A DNA stretch of 41,471 nucleotides from DASWED01 sp036394995. Its GTDB lineage: Bacteria > Actinomycetota > UBA4738 > JACQTL01. A model generated the notes under the pieces. That model was given only the letters and a program-made list of their open reading frames with translations, did no database searches and was not told where the DNA came from. The position numbers and the translations under genes were made by a program. The stretch lies in contig DASWED010000011.1 in the NCBI GenBank assembly GCA_036394995.1, positions 1 to 41,471 of the forward strand. Direction: 5' to 3'. Below are positions 1-7,529 of this stretch, in pieces; the stretch's first letter is position 1, and every line of letters begins with the position of its first letter.

Positions 1-41
1 ACGGCAGCGAGGGCGATGATTCGCTTCACGATGTTGCTCAT
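1..41 (-). CDS. 5' end of an exported protein gene (partial, runs off window)
   Basis: Only the first 13 codons are inside the window, starting with ATG at position 41 on the minus strand. They encode MSNIVKRIIALAA, which looks like the basic start and first hydrophobic residues of a signal peptide or membrane anchor. It lies 130 nt downstream of the lipoprotein gene on the same strand and may belong to the sigma-factor operon. No strong ribosome binding site is visible. Function cannot be stated; the 42-171 gap shows nothing else recognisable. Confidence 0.4.
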   Translation of the reverse strand, partial: MSNIVKRIIALAA

Positions 42-171
42 GCCTGGTAGCTGATACGCGGGCACGTGCCGCGAGGAGTTCGCATCTGTAGCCGCCGCAT
101 CGTCCCTGATCCGCGCTCGAAGAACAAACGGTGACGCTCACCCCAGCGTCCCGCGATGTCACCAGACCGGC

Positions 172-657
172 TCAGTACTCACATGTGATGGATACGCCTA
201 CGAAGCGGCCACCCGGGACGCTGACGGGGGCCGCGGCTGGACACGTCGAGGTGCCATACCCGTAGAGGCCGGGGACCTGGCTGGCCTCCACTCGATACTC
301 TCCTACCGGCAACGGCAGGAGGCCGAAATGGCCCTGCCGGATCGTCACGCCTCTGCGAACGGAGTCGCCTGTCACCATGACCATGCCGCTCATGAACGCC
401 TGCCCCGGGCCCGGATTGCATCTCGGTGGTCCCTGCCTGCAGTCCTCAATGGAGATCGACAGCAACATCCCCGATCCCGCGGGTATCGACGGGGCTGGGG
501 ATTGCGAAGGGACGGGGCCAACCGCGACGTCTCCGCGATAGGCGGCTGGGGCGCTCGGCCTCGGCGAGACGAGCTGAGTGGAAGACCCAGTGCAGGAGGC
601 AACGACAAGAGAGGCTGCAATTCCGACGATCAAGCGGGTACCGGCGTCGCCCACCAT
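172..657 (-). CDS. Putative lipoprotein of unknown function
   Basis: A 161-aa protein with a lipoprotein signal peptide: short N-region with Arg8, a hydrophobic stretch at residues 9-20 and a lipobox V-A-S-C ending at Cys22, so it is probably anchored to the outer face of the membrane. A Ser/Pro/Ala-rich linker (about 23-62) follows, then a compact domain with four Cys residues (motif EDCRQGPPRCNPG near residue 72, and two near the C terminus) that could form disulfides outside the cell. The pattern G-x-Y-R-V-E-A-S near residue 120 resembles small beta-sandwich (carboxypeptidase-regulatory-like) folds, but this is only an impression. It lies 89 nt downstream of the anti-sigma-like gene on the same strand, so it is probably co-transcribed with the ECF sigma factor. 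Confidence 0.72.
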   Translation of the reverse strand: MVGDAGTRLIVGIAASLVVASCTGSSTQLVSPRPSAPAAYRGDVAVGPVPSQSPAPSIPAGSGMLLSISIEDCRQGPPRCNPGPGQAFMSGMVMVTGDSVRRGVTIRQGHFGLLPLPVGEYRVEASQVPGLYGYGTSTCPAAAPVSVPGGRFVGVSITCEY

Positions 658-746
658 TCCCAGAGCATCCCACTCGTGCCCTCCCAGCGTGAGGTTGCCG
701 GCTCATGCCAGAGATCACGAATGACACCTGATCGACGGACGAGCCG

Positions 747-1724
747 TCACTGCTTATGCGCTGCATTCTTGGCGGCACCTCGTACTGCAGCCAGTGAGGG
801 CACCCTCACCTCCGCGATCAGGTTCCCGGCATCGTCTTCGGCACGGACGGTGACGTGATCGGCCGTTCCGGCTTCGTCGGCCGCGGCGATGCCCACCAGC
901 CACACACCCGGGGAGGCGTTCGCCGACAGCGTCGTGGTCGGGCTCATGACCACCTCGACCCTGGTCGCGCCCGACGGCGTTTCGCCATAGACGACGTCGT
1001 AGAGACGCCCGTTCACCCTGATACTGCCCTCGCCCACCCGGAACGATCCTTGTGATCTTCCGCACCCTCCTCCGATGCTCCCTCCCGGAGCGGAGACGCC
1101 GATACACGGGCCGTTTGGACTGTCGGTTCCGGAGACGGTGAAGGCCGCGCCATCCACGATGACCGTCTGCTGGCCGAGCGAGCTCTCCCTCGTTGGGGAG
1201 GATGCCTTGGCGACCAAGCGACCACCGATCACGGCGTGGACACGCAGGGCGGTCTCCAGGTCGGGGGGGAACACCACCCACGACGGCCCGACGATCGCCA
1301 TTCGCTCGCGGGCGACCACAGCTGGCGATGGACGCCTCGAAAGCGGATACGACAGCAACACCAGTGGCGACCCTTTCCCGGTGCACTGCAGCCATCCAGT
1401 GGCGCCCCATGGGGCGATACCGAATGGGACTTCGACGGTCTGGCACAGCCCAGTTTCCTGACGAATGGCCCGAGCGAGATCACCGGCGGTGACCAACGCA
1501 GTGGGTTTTGGCCGGTCGATAACCCGCTGGCCATGATCGGTGAACGCCCAGAGGGCGATGCCGACTCCGGCTCCAGCGACGACTACTGCCAGGACGGCTG
1601 CCAGCACGCGATGGCGGGTCGGCTGCTCCGGCACAGAGCCGGGCTGGCGAACGACGATCTCCGGCCACAGGTCGCGAACCTCCAAGTCATCCGCTTCACG
1701 AAAACGGTGTTCGAGGTCAACCAT
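747..1724 (-). CDS. Single-TM anti-sigma-factor-like membrane protein
   Basis: This 325-aa protein has a short cytoplasmic segment (about residues 1-39, with the motif VRDLWPEI), one hydrophobic helix at about 42-64, and a large extracytoplasmic domain of about 260 residues with two Cys pairs. Its ATG (1724) overlaps the last 8 nt of the upstream ECF sigma gene, so translation is almost certainly coupled. Position and topology match a dedicated anti-sigma factor that holds the sigma factor at the membrane. However, there is no zinc-binding H-x3-C-x2-C anti-sigma motif, and the cytoplasmic segment is short, so the role is inferred from context. It could also be a membrane sensor or target encoded with the sigma factor. 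Confidence 0.68.
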   Translation of the reverse strand: MVDLEHRFREADDLEVRDLWPEIVVRQPGSVPEQPTRHRVLAAVLAVVVAGAGVGIALWAFTDHGQRVIDRPKPTALVTAGDLARAIRQETGLCQTVEVPFGIAPWGATGWLQCTGKGSPLVLLSYPLSRRPSPAVVARERMAIVGPSWVVFPPDLETALRVHAVIGGRLVAKASSPTRESSLGQQTVIVDGAAFTVSGTDSPNGPCIGVSAPGGSIGGGCGRSQGSFRVGEGSIRVNGRLYDVVYGETPSGATRVEVVMSPTTTLSANASPGVWLVGIAAADEAGTADHVTVRAEDDAGNLIAEVRVPSLAAVRGAAKNAAHKQ

Positions 1725-2196
1725 CGTGTTCCTCCAAGAGGTGCCGCAGGCGCTTGCGTCCGTTGCTGAGGTGCACGGTCACGGCTGGGGCGCTCGAGCC
1801 GATGAGTTTGGCGATCTCGCGGGTGGAGTACCCCGCGTAGTGGTGCAGGACGACCGAAGCACGTTGCTTCGGCGACAGGCTGCGGAGCGCGACGACGAGA
1901 TCCCGGATCGAGCCGGGGGCCTCGACCGACTGCTCCGGAAGTTCCCCCATCGTGCGCCGTGATCGGGCCAGCTCCCGAGTCGCCAGGCGGAACGACACTC
2001 TCCAGACCCAGGCGGAGGGATCGCGAATGTCCGAGGCGCGTTCAAGGGCCTGAGCGAACGCCTCCGCGACGGCGTCCTCAGCGATCTGCTGGCTGCCCGC
2101 GTAGAGGGCGACGGCCCTCTGCAACCGGAATCCCTGATCCCGGTACACGGTCTCGATGGTGCCCGTTACGCGAGTGCGCATGTCTGGATCATCCAC
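1717..2196 (-). CDS. ECF-type RNA polymerase sigma factor (sigma-70 family)
   Basis: A 159-aa extracytoplasmic-function sigma factor with only regions 2 and 4. Region 2 spans about residues 12-80 (AEDAVAEAFAQALE followed by WVWRVSFRLA and a basic RELARSRR stretch). Region 4 spans about 100-155, with LSPKQRASVVLHHYAGYSTR and the recognition helix area SSAPAVTVHLSNGRKRLR. It would direct core RNA polymerase to a small regulon. The start is uncertain: GTG at 2196 or ATG at 2181, and a 17-bp tandem duplication covers this region. Its 3' end overlaps the downstream anti-sigma-like gene by 8 nt. The ECF subgroup cannot be assigned by eye. Confidence 0.92.
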   Translation of the reverse strand: MDDPDMRTRVTGTIETVYRDQGFRLQRAVALYAGSQQIAEDAVAEAFAQALERASDIRDPSAWVWRVSFRLATRELARSRRTMGELPEQSVEAPGSIRDLVVALRSLSPKQRASVVLHHYAGYSTREIAKLIGSSAPAVTVHLSNGRKRLRHLLEEHDG

Positions 2197-2217
2197 CCAC
2201 CTGGATCATCCACCCAC
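2184..2217. repeat. Perfect 17-bp tandem duplication at the sigma-factor start
   Basis: The unit CTGGATCATCCACCCAC occurs twice with no gap (2184-2200 and 2201-2217). It covers the GTG start of the ECF sigma gene and duplicates the presumed ribosome-binding area, since the minus strand reads GGTGGGTGGATG twice. As 17 is not a multiple of three, the upstream copy of the start codon lies in another frame. Confidence 0.95.
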
Positions 2218-2607
2218 TAGGAGAGTGGGCTGACGGACCCGAAACCCTAAGTCCGATCTCGCGACAGTTTCATGGGTCAGACCAGTGCTACGTCGCTTGA
2301 GCGCGGCACATGCGGGTGCTCCGTGAGCGTGGTGGCCGGATGAAAGCGCGCAACCGGGCGAGGCGCTCGGTGGTGGGGAGGGGCCCCTGGAGACACTTGA
2401 ACGAGCTGCCATCGCGGGTTCGGCACACGGGCGAATTGCTCAAGTGGCGGGAAGGGGAGGGGCCCCCTGCCACCGAGACAGCCTCGGCCGAACCACCGCA
2501 ACCACCAGGGATCGCGGCACGGGTGATCGGGAACCACGCGCGAACCGGACCTGCGATCTGAGGTAGCGTCCGCGGGTCGGGAACGATAGACGAACAGGGG
2601 GACGGTC
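2218..2607. other. Gene-poor divergent intergenic region
   Basis: About 390 nt between the divergent sigma-factor and VOC genes. Short open frames exist here but lack ribosome binding sites and recognisable motifs, so none is called. GC-rich inverted sequences occur around 2379-2395 and 2440-2480. A possible -10 element, TAGCGT, is at 2564-2569, about 39 nt upstream of the VOC start. Confidence 0.45.
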
Positions 2608-2943
2608 ATGGCCGGGGAGCTCGTGTACTTCACGCTTGGGGTTGAGAACTCTGAGCAGGCCCGCGCGTTCTACGGGGGGTTGTTCGGCTGGCAGTTCGAG
2701 CCGGGGTCGGTCGCGGACGGGTTCTACATCCAGGGGTCGTCGCCGCCCGGCGGGCTCCAAGGGGGCGGTTCGACGCGCGGGTTCCGCGTGTACTTCCAGG
2801 TGGACGACATCGAGGCGGCCGCGGCGCGGATCCGGGACCTCGGCGGCGACGCGGGCATGGTGAAGACCAGCTCGTCCGGCTCCTACGCGGACTGCCGCGA
2901 CAACGAGGGCCACGAGTTCAGCCTGTTCGCGCCGCCCCGCTGA
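2608..2943 (+). CDS. VOC-superfamily (glyoxalase/bleomycin-resistance-like) protein
   Basis: A 111-aa single-module vicinal-oxygen-chelate protein. The N-terminal half carries EQARAFYGGLFGW, the classic helix of this fold. The second half has VYFQVDDIEAAAARIRDLGG, and the protein ends with DNEGHEFSLFAPP, the strand that usually supplies a metal-ligand Glu/His. The superfamily includes glyoxalases, extradiol dioxygenases and antibiotic-sequestering proteins; the substrate cannot be inferred. ATG at 2608 is preceded by a purine-rich GGGGGAC. A second, decayed VOC gene follows 35 nt downstream. Confidence 0.85.
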   Translation: MAGELVYFTLGVENSEQARAFYGGLFGWQFEPGSVADGFYIQGSSPPGGLQGGGSTRGFRVYFQVDDIEAAAARIRDLGGDAGMVKTSSSGSYADCRDNEGHEFSLFAPPR

Positions 2944-2978
2944 GAAACCGGGCGACGCCGACCGAGAGGAGCGTTCCC

Positions 2979-3358
2979 ATGATGGACCCGTTCGACATCG
3001 TGGCGATCCTGCCCGCCGAGGATCTCGAGCGGGCCCGGCAGTGGTACGAGGAGAAGCTTGGCCTCCTCCCGTTCGCGAAGGACGAGGCGGGGCTCCGCTA
3101 CCGGGGCGGCTCCGGGGAGCTGTTCGTGTACCAGACGGGCAACGCCCGGACCGCGAAGAACACGGCGGCCGGTTGGTACGTCGACGACATCGAGGCGGTG
3201 GTCGAGGACCTCCGCGGGCGAGGCGTGGTGTTCGCGGAGTACGACTTCCCGGCCTGACGACCGTGAACGGCATCGCGGATCTCGGGTACGAGAAGGCGGC
3301 GTGATTCACCGACAGCGAGGGCAACATCCTGTCGCTCGGTCAGCTGTCGTCGGGCTGA
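2979..3358 (+). pseudogene. VOC-family gene broken by a frameshift and a nonsense codon
   Basis: ATG at 2979 (GAGAGGAG ribosome binding site) opens a VOC protein with ARQWYEEKLGLLPFA and WYVDDIEAVVEDLRGRG. The frame stops after 92 aa at 3257. Homology resumes in another frame just before that stop (GLTTVNGIADLGYEKAA), meets TGA at 3302-3304 where the family normally has TGG (Trp), and continues as FTDSEGNILSLGQLSSG to a final TGA at 3356-3358. That means two independent lesions: an indel near 3250 and a Trp-to-stop change. The restored protein would be about 125 aa, normal for the family. The indel could be a sequencing error, but the second lesion makes true decay more likely. If expressed, the 92-aa product lacks the C-terminal beta strands and at least one metal-ligand position. 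Confidence 0.85.
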
Positions 3359-3391
3359 AGCCCGGTTCCGGGAACGGGGATCGCTCGTCGG

Positions 3392-4900
3392 TCAGCTCGA
3401 CCGGATCAGTCGCGGGACCCCGTGCCGGACCGCGAAGGCGGCGTCCATGTGCTCGCCGTCGGACGGCCGGATGACCTCGTCCACGAACCACCACTCGGCC
3501 CGGAGGCGGTCCCTGTCGAGGTCGATCAGCACGTAGCCGTGGCCGTCCCAGTCGGTCCACTTCACGTGGGGGAGGGCCTCCACGAACGCCTGCTCCATGG
3601 GCACCGACTCGGTGTCCCGGGGCCAGCCCTTCTTGTCGTCCACGTTCTGCGACGTGAGGCTGGTGGTGACGAGCTCCACGGCCACCGGATCCCCGGGATC
3701 GTCGGCGAACGGGTCCAGGAACAGCTCGCTGGCGAGGCCGATGTGAACGTCGCCGGACAGAACCACGGCGTTGCCCTGGCCGTCGTCCTGGAGCCATCGG
3801 TAGATCCGTTCTCGTTCGAACCGGTATCCGTCCCACTGGTCGGGATCGGGCCCGGTGCACTCCGGGTTCGTCAGCTTCAACGCGAGGATGCCCGGCTTCG
3901 ACAACTCCGGGAGGCCCTCCTTCCACAGGTGGGTCATGCACGATCCGTTCCCCAGCAGGCGCCAGCGAGCCGGCGACTCCCGGAGGCCGTGGAGGAGCCA
4001 CTCGGCCTGCTCCGGCCCGAGCTGGGAGTGGTTGGGATCGGACATGGCGCCGGGCCGCTCGGGATCGTCGCGGCGCGAGCGGGTGTCGATCATGAACACC
4101 TCGGCCAGGCCCCCCACGTCGAACGAATGCCACACCCGCGCCGGGTTCGACGGCTCCGGCATCCGGTACGGCAGCCACTCCCACCGGGCCCGGAAGGCGG
4201 CGGCCATTCGGTCCTCCCACGGCCCGTCGCGCTCGGGTTTGTGCTCGGTCGCGCCGCCCCTCCAGGCCCCGTCGGCGAACTCGTGGTCGTCCACGGTGCC
4301 GATGAAGGGGTGCCGGAGGTGCACGGCCTGGACGTCCGGGTCCCGCCGGTACTGGGCGTAGCGCGTGCGGTAGGCCTCGAGGGTCCGGCACTCGTCCAGC
4401 GGTTCGAACGGCCGCCCGATGTCCTTGCTCTTGGTCTGGGTGGCCGGAGGGTTCTGGGAGGCCTCGTAGATGTAGTCACCCAGGTGGAGCAGGAAGTTCA
4501 GCTCGTCGCGCTCCGCGATGCGCCGGTACGCGTTGAAGAACCCGGCGTTGTACTTCGCGCAGGACACCATGGCGAACCGGAGGTGGTCGGTTCGGTCCGG
4601 CAGCGTCCGGGTCCGGCCCACCGGGGAGCGTTCGCCGCCGGATTCGAACGCGTAGAAGTAGTGCGTGTCCGGGTCCAGGCCGCCGACGTCGGCCTTCGCC
4701 GTGAAGTCGGCGTCGGGCTCCGCGGTGACCGTTCCCGTGGCCACCACGTCGCGGAGGTCCGGATCGCGGGACATCGTCCAGTCGAGGGACACCGGCTCGT
4801 TCCCATCGGTGGTCGCGCGGGTCCAGATGATCACGCGGTCGGTCAGCGGGTCGCCGCTCGCCACGGCGTGCTGGAACAGGTTCGTCGGACGTTCGTTCAT
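3392..4900 (-). CDS. PhoD-family alkaline phosphatase/phosphodiesterase
   Basis: This 502-aa protein matches the PhoD family of metal-dependent phosphatases acting on phosphomonoesters or diesters. An N-terminal beta domain (about 8-100, FQHAVASGDPLTDRVIIWTR) precedes the metallophosphatase core: Cys114 in MVSCAKYN, Asp142 in HLGDYIYE, the DDHE motif at 204-207, Asp272 in FMIDTR and GDVH at 383-386. All principal PhoD metal and active-site motifs are present. Most PhoD proteins carry a Tat signal peptide, but this one starts directly at the N-terminal domain (MNERPTNLFQ), so it appears cytoplasmic or has lost its signal. It starts 48 nt downstream of a MaoC remnant and converges on the VOC pseudogene. 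Confidence 0.92.
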   Translation of the reverse strand: MNERPTNLFQHAVASGDPLTDRVIIWTRATTDGNEPVSLDWTMSRDPDLRDVVATGTVTAEPDADFTAKADVGGLDPDTHYFYAFESGGERSPVGRTRTLPDRTDHLRFAMVSCAKYNAGFFNAYRRIAERDELNFLLHLGDYIYEASQNPPATQTKSKDIGRPFEPLDECRTLEAYRTRYAQYRRDPDVQAVHLRHPFIGTVDDHEFADGAWRGGATEHKPERDGPWEDRMAAAFRARWEWLPYRMPEPSNPARVWHSFDVGGLAEVFMIDTRSRRDDPERPGAMSDPNHSQLGPEQAEWLLHGLRESPARWRLLGNGSCMTHLWKEGLPELSKPGILALKLTNPECTGPDPDQWDGYRFERERIYRWLQDDGQGNAVVLSGDVHIGLASELFLDPFADDPGDPVAVELVTTSLTSQNVDDKKGWPRDTESVPMEQAFVEALPHVKWTDWDGHGYVLIDLDRDRLRAEWWFVDEVIRPSDGEHMDAAFAVRHGVPRLIRSS

Positions 4901-4948
4901 GGCCTCCCCGCGGGCGCGCCGAAGGCTAACAGGTCGTCTCCGAAAGGG

Positions 4949-5154
4949 TCATGGGCCGGTCGGGAGCATCGTGGAGACGACGCACTCGCCGCGCAGGACC
5001 TCGGGCCGTCCTGCCGGCGGGCCACGCACAGCAGCCGCGTGATCGGCTTGTCGGCCCGAGATTCCAGGACCTCCGCCTTCGCCGTCACCGTGTCGCCCAC
5101 GAACACGGGGGCCGGGTAGACGTCGCCCGGGCGCCGACCGCGGGAGGCGCCCAC
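4949..5154 (-). pseudogene. Remnant of a MaoC-like hot-dog dehydratase domain
   Basis: Reading down the minus strand, PVFVGDTVTAKAEVLESR followed by a strand ending VARRQDG matches the C-terminal half of MaoC/hydratase hot-dog domains. The frame then shifts near 4999-5005, and the expected ending appears in another frame (PEVLRGECVVSTMLPTGP, stop at 4949). The N-terminal half with the catalytic Asp/His loop is absent, because the upstream sequence runs straight into the ABC permease gene. Family proteins are about 140-160 aa, so roughly half remains. The truncation and the frameshift both argue for a relic. The family assignment rests on a short stretch. Confidence 0.6.
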
Positions 5155-5179
5155 GCCCGCCGGTCATCCATGCGCGGGC

Positions 5180-6052
5180 TCACTCCGTCCGGCGGAACTG
5201 CACGATCCCCACCCCGAGCATGACCAGGCCGACGGCGGCCACGATCGCCAGCTCCAGCACCACCGGGACCCGCCACGATCCCCACGAGACGCCGGCGTCC
5301 AGGGCATGCCGGGCCAGCGGGCTCACGTGGAGGTGGGCGAACACGGCCCGGCGCATCGGATCGACCGCGTAGGTCATGGGATTGATCCGGGTCAGCACCG
5401 TCAGCCACCCCGGGAGGTTCGACAGCGGGTACAGCGCGCCGGACAGGAAGAACATCGGCATCAGGAACACCTGGGTCATCGCGAAGAAGGTCTGGATGTT
5501 CTTCATCCGGGCGGCCACCATGACCCCCAGCGCGGTGAGGGTGAACGACAGCACGAGCAGCTCCGCCACCAGGGTGAGCATCAGCGCGGGGGAGTAGGGC
5601 ACGCCGACCAGCCCGGCCAGGGCCAGCACCACGATCCCCTGGAACGTGGCCACCGTCGCACCCCCCAGGCACTTCCCGATCACGAGCGCGCCTCTGCTCA
5701 CCGGCGCCACCAGCATCTCCCGGAGGAACCCGAACTCCCGGTCCCACACGATCGAACCCGCCGAGAAGATCGCGGTGAACATCGTGGCCATCGCCAGCAC
5801 GCCCGGGAACATGAACGTGCGGAGGTTCAGCCCCCCGGTCCCGCCCGAGACCAGCGTGGACAGCCCCGTGCCCAGGACGAACAGGAACAGGATCGGCTGC
5901 AGGAGCGACGTGACCATCCGGGCCCGATCCTGGAAGAACCGGATCAGCTCGCGCTGCCACACCACCTTGATCGCCCGGAGGTCGTGGGCCCGGGACCTCT
6001 CCGGCAGGCGGACCGGGGCCGTGGCGGCGCGCGGGACGGCGTCGGTGGCCAC
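5180..6052 (-). CDS. ABC-2 type transporter permease (DrrB/NodJ-like)
   Basis: A 290-aa membrane protein with about six hydrophobic helices and typical ABC-2 features: a cytoplasmic N terminus with RELIRFFQDRARMVTSLLQP before the first helix, the loop REFGFLREMLVAPVSR, and the late motif LTRINPMTYAVDPMR. It starts 10 nt downstream of its ATPase gene on the same strand, so the two form a two-gene efflux transporter of the DrrAB type (lipids, polyketides or drugs; substrate unknown). A second, independent DrrAB-type pair lies at 22961-24822. Confidence 0.9.
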   Translation of the reverse strand: MATDAVPRAATAPVRLPERSRAHDLRAIKVVWQRELIRFFQDRARMVTSLLQPILFLFVLGTGLSTLVSGGTGGLNLRTFMFPGVLAMATMFTAIFSAGSIVWDREFGFLREMLVAPVSRGALVIGKCLGGATVATFQGIVVLALAGLVGVPYSPALMLTLVAELLVLSFTLTALGVMVAARMKNIQTFFAMTQVFLMPMFFLSGALYPLSNLPGWLTVLTRINPMTYAVDPMRRAVFAHLHVSPLARHALDAGVSWGSWRVPVVLELAIVAAVGLVMLGVGIVQFRRTE

Positions 6053-6062
6053 GGGCGGTTCC

Positions 6063-7094
6063 TCACCTCCTCCGGAAGGCCGCGATGATCGCCCGGTTGG
6101 GGTTCACCGCCGCCTCGGCGTCACGGATGGTCTTCCCGGCATAGGAAAGGAACACGTCGTCGAGCGTGGGCCGGGCCACGTTCACCGACCGGATGGGGAC
6201 CTCCAGCTCGGCGAACAGCCGGGGCACGAACTGCTCGCCGGCCGGGACCGAGAACGTGACGGCCCCCTCGTGCACGGCCGCCTCTATCCCGAACCGCTCC
6301 GCCAGCGCCGCGATGGCCGCGGGGTCGTCCTCGGTCCGGATCTGCACCCGGTCCTTCCCGACGCTCGCCTTCAGGGCCTCCGGCGTGTCCACGACCACGA
6401 TCGAGCCGTGGTCGATGATCGCGATGCGGTCCGAGTACTCGGCCTCGTCCATGTAGTGGGTGGTGAGGAAGATCGTGATGTCCTCGTTGCGCTTCAGCTC
6501 CTCGATGTAGCCCCAGATCGAGGAACGGGTCTGCGGATCGAGGCCCACCGTGGGTTCGTCCAGGAACAGGACCCTGGGCGAGTGCAGCAGTCCCCGGGCG
6601 ATCTCCAGCCTGCGCATCATGCCGCCCGAGAACGTCTGGACCCGCGAGCCGCGCCGGTCCCACAACCCCACCATCTCCAGGACCTGCCGGCTCCGTTCGG
6701 CCACCACCGACCGGGGCACGCCGTACAGCTCGGCGTGGAACCTCAGGTTCCGTTCGGCCGTGAGGTAGCCGTCCAGCGTGGTGTCCTGGAACACCAGCCC
6801 GATGTTCCGCCGGACGTCGTCGCGCTCCCGGACCACGTCGAACCCCGCCACCGTGGCCGACCCCGCGGTGGGCGTGGCCAGGGTGCACAGCATCTTGATC
6901 GTGGTGGTCTTCCCGGCGCCGTTCGGCCCCAGGAACCCGAACGTCTCACCCCGCCGGACGTCGAAGTCCACGCCCCGGACGGCGTCGATCTGGACGTACC
7001 GCTTGGCCAGGCCCCGCACGGCGATGATCGGCTCGCCTGCTGGTCCGGGTGCGGCCGGTTGGGTGGGGTTCGGACGTTCGACGCGGTTCTCCAC
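6063..7094 (-). CDS. ABC transporter ATP-binding protein (DrrA-like)
   Basis: The open frame extends far upstream, but the real start is probably GTG at 7094, giving 343 aa; the farther region is antisense to the Rieske gene. Visible motifs are Walker A GPNGAGKT (about 56-63), Q-loop LVFQDTTLDG, signature FSGGMMRRLEIARG, Walker B VLFLDEPTVGLD and switch His in LTTHYMDEAE. The C terminus has the ~100-residue domain typical of DrrA-type exporters, ending in RPTLDDVFLSYAGK. It powers the permease encoded immediately downstream. It is divergent from the Rieske gene with only 42 nt between the two starts, so the promoters must overlap. Confidence 0.92.
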   Translation of the reverse strand: MENRVERPNPTQPAAPGPAGEPIIAVRGLAKRYVQIDAVRGVDFDVRRGETFGFLGPNGAGKTTTIKMLCTLATPTAGSATVAGFDVVRERDDVRRNIGLVFQDTTLDGYLTAERNLRFHAELYGVPRSVVAERSRQVLEMVGLWDRRGSRVQTFSGGMMRRLEIARGLLHSPRVLFLDEPTVGLDPQTRSSIWGYIEELKRNEDITIFLTTHYMDEAEYSDRIAIIDHGSIVVVDTPEALKASVGKDRVQIRTEDDPAAIAALAERFGIEAAVHEGAVTFSVPAGEQFVPRLFAELEVPIRSVNVARPTLDDVFLSYAGKTIRDAEAAVNPNRAIIAAFRRR

Positions 7095-7136
7095 GGGAGT
7101 TCCCAGGATAGCCTCGACGGCGTACGCTGCCGCCCC

Positions 7137-7481
7137 GTGGGGGCGGCTCCGGAGCCGGATGGCTGGATCGAGGCGGCCCGGGTGGCCGACGTGCCGGTGG
7201 GGCGCGCCGTCAAGGCCACCGTGGGCGATGCGGACCTCCTGCTCTACCGGACCGACGACCGGGTGTTCGCCGTGTCGAACCGGTGCACGCACCAGGGCGC
7301 GCCGCTGCACAGGGGGACAGTCCGGGCCTCCGGCTCGATCGTGAGCGCGACCTGCCCGCTGCACGGCAGCACGTTCCAGCTCACGGACGGCCGGGTCCTG
7401 CGCGGCCCGGCCATGCGGCCCCTCCCCATCTACGAGGCCCGCGTGGCCGGCGAGGCCGTCGAGGTCCGCCTCCTCCCTTGA
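7137..7481 (+). CDS. Rieske-type [2Fe-2S] ferredoxin
   Basis: A 114-aa soluble Rieske protein with both cluster-binding boxes: CTHQGAPLH (Cys50, His52) and CPLHGSTF (Cys73, His76). Two Cys and two His ligands imply a [2Fe-2S] cluster. There is no membrane anchor or oxygenase domain, so it is probably an electron-transfer ferredoxin for an oxygenase or reductase not encoded nearby. GTG at 7137 gives the size usual for this family. No Shine-Dalgarno sequence is visible, but TACGCT at 7123-7128 ends 8 nt upstream of the GTG, consistent with a leaderless transcript. Confidence 0.87.
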   Translation: MGAAPEPDGWIEAARVADVPVGRAVKATVGDADLLLYRTDDRVFAVSNRCTHQGAPLHRGTVRASGSIVSATCPLHGSTFQLTDGRVLRGPAMRPLPIYEARVAGEAVEVRLLP

Positions 7482-7529
7482 ATTGGCGGTACCTTCACGC
7501 CCGAGACCAGCACGAGGGGGAACGCCGAG

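Noticed and set aside
2184..2217. Tandem repeat considered as a CRISPR or integration site
   Set aside because: Only two copies with no spacer, no cas genes, and no integrase or tRNA nearby.
2440..2480. GC-rich inverted sequences as a terminator or structured RNA
   Set aside because: The stem is imperfect with no U-tract, and such pairings are common by chance at this GC content.
2310..2561. 83-codon plus-strand frame in the gap before the VOC gene
   Set aside because: No ribosome binding site, no motif, Arg-rich composition typical of random high-GC frames.
3422..5119. Long plus-strand open frame across the PhoD gene
   Set aside because: Antisense shadow of a gene with all PhoD motifs; the frame is Val/Gly/Arg-rich, has no motif, and is open only because of high GC.
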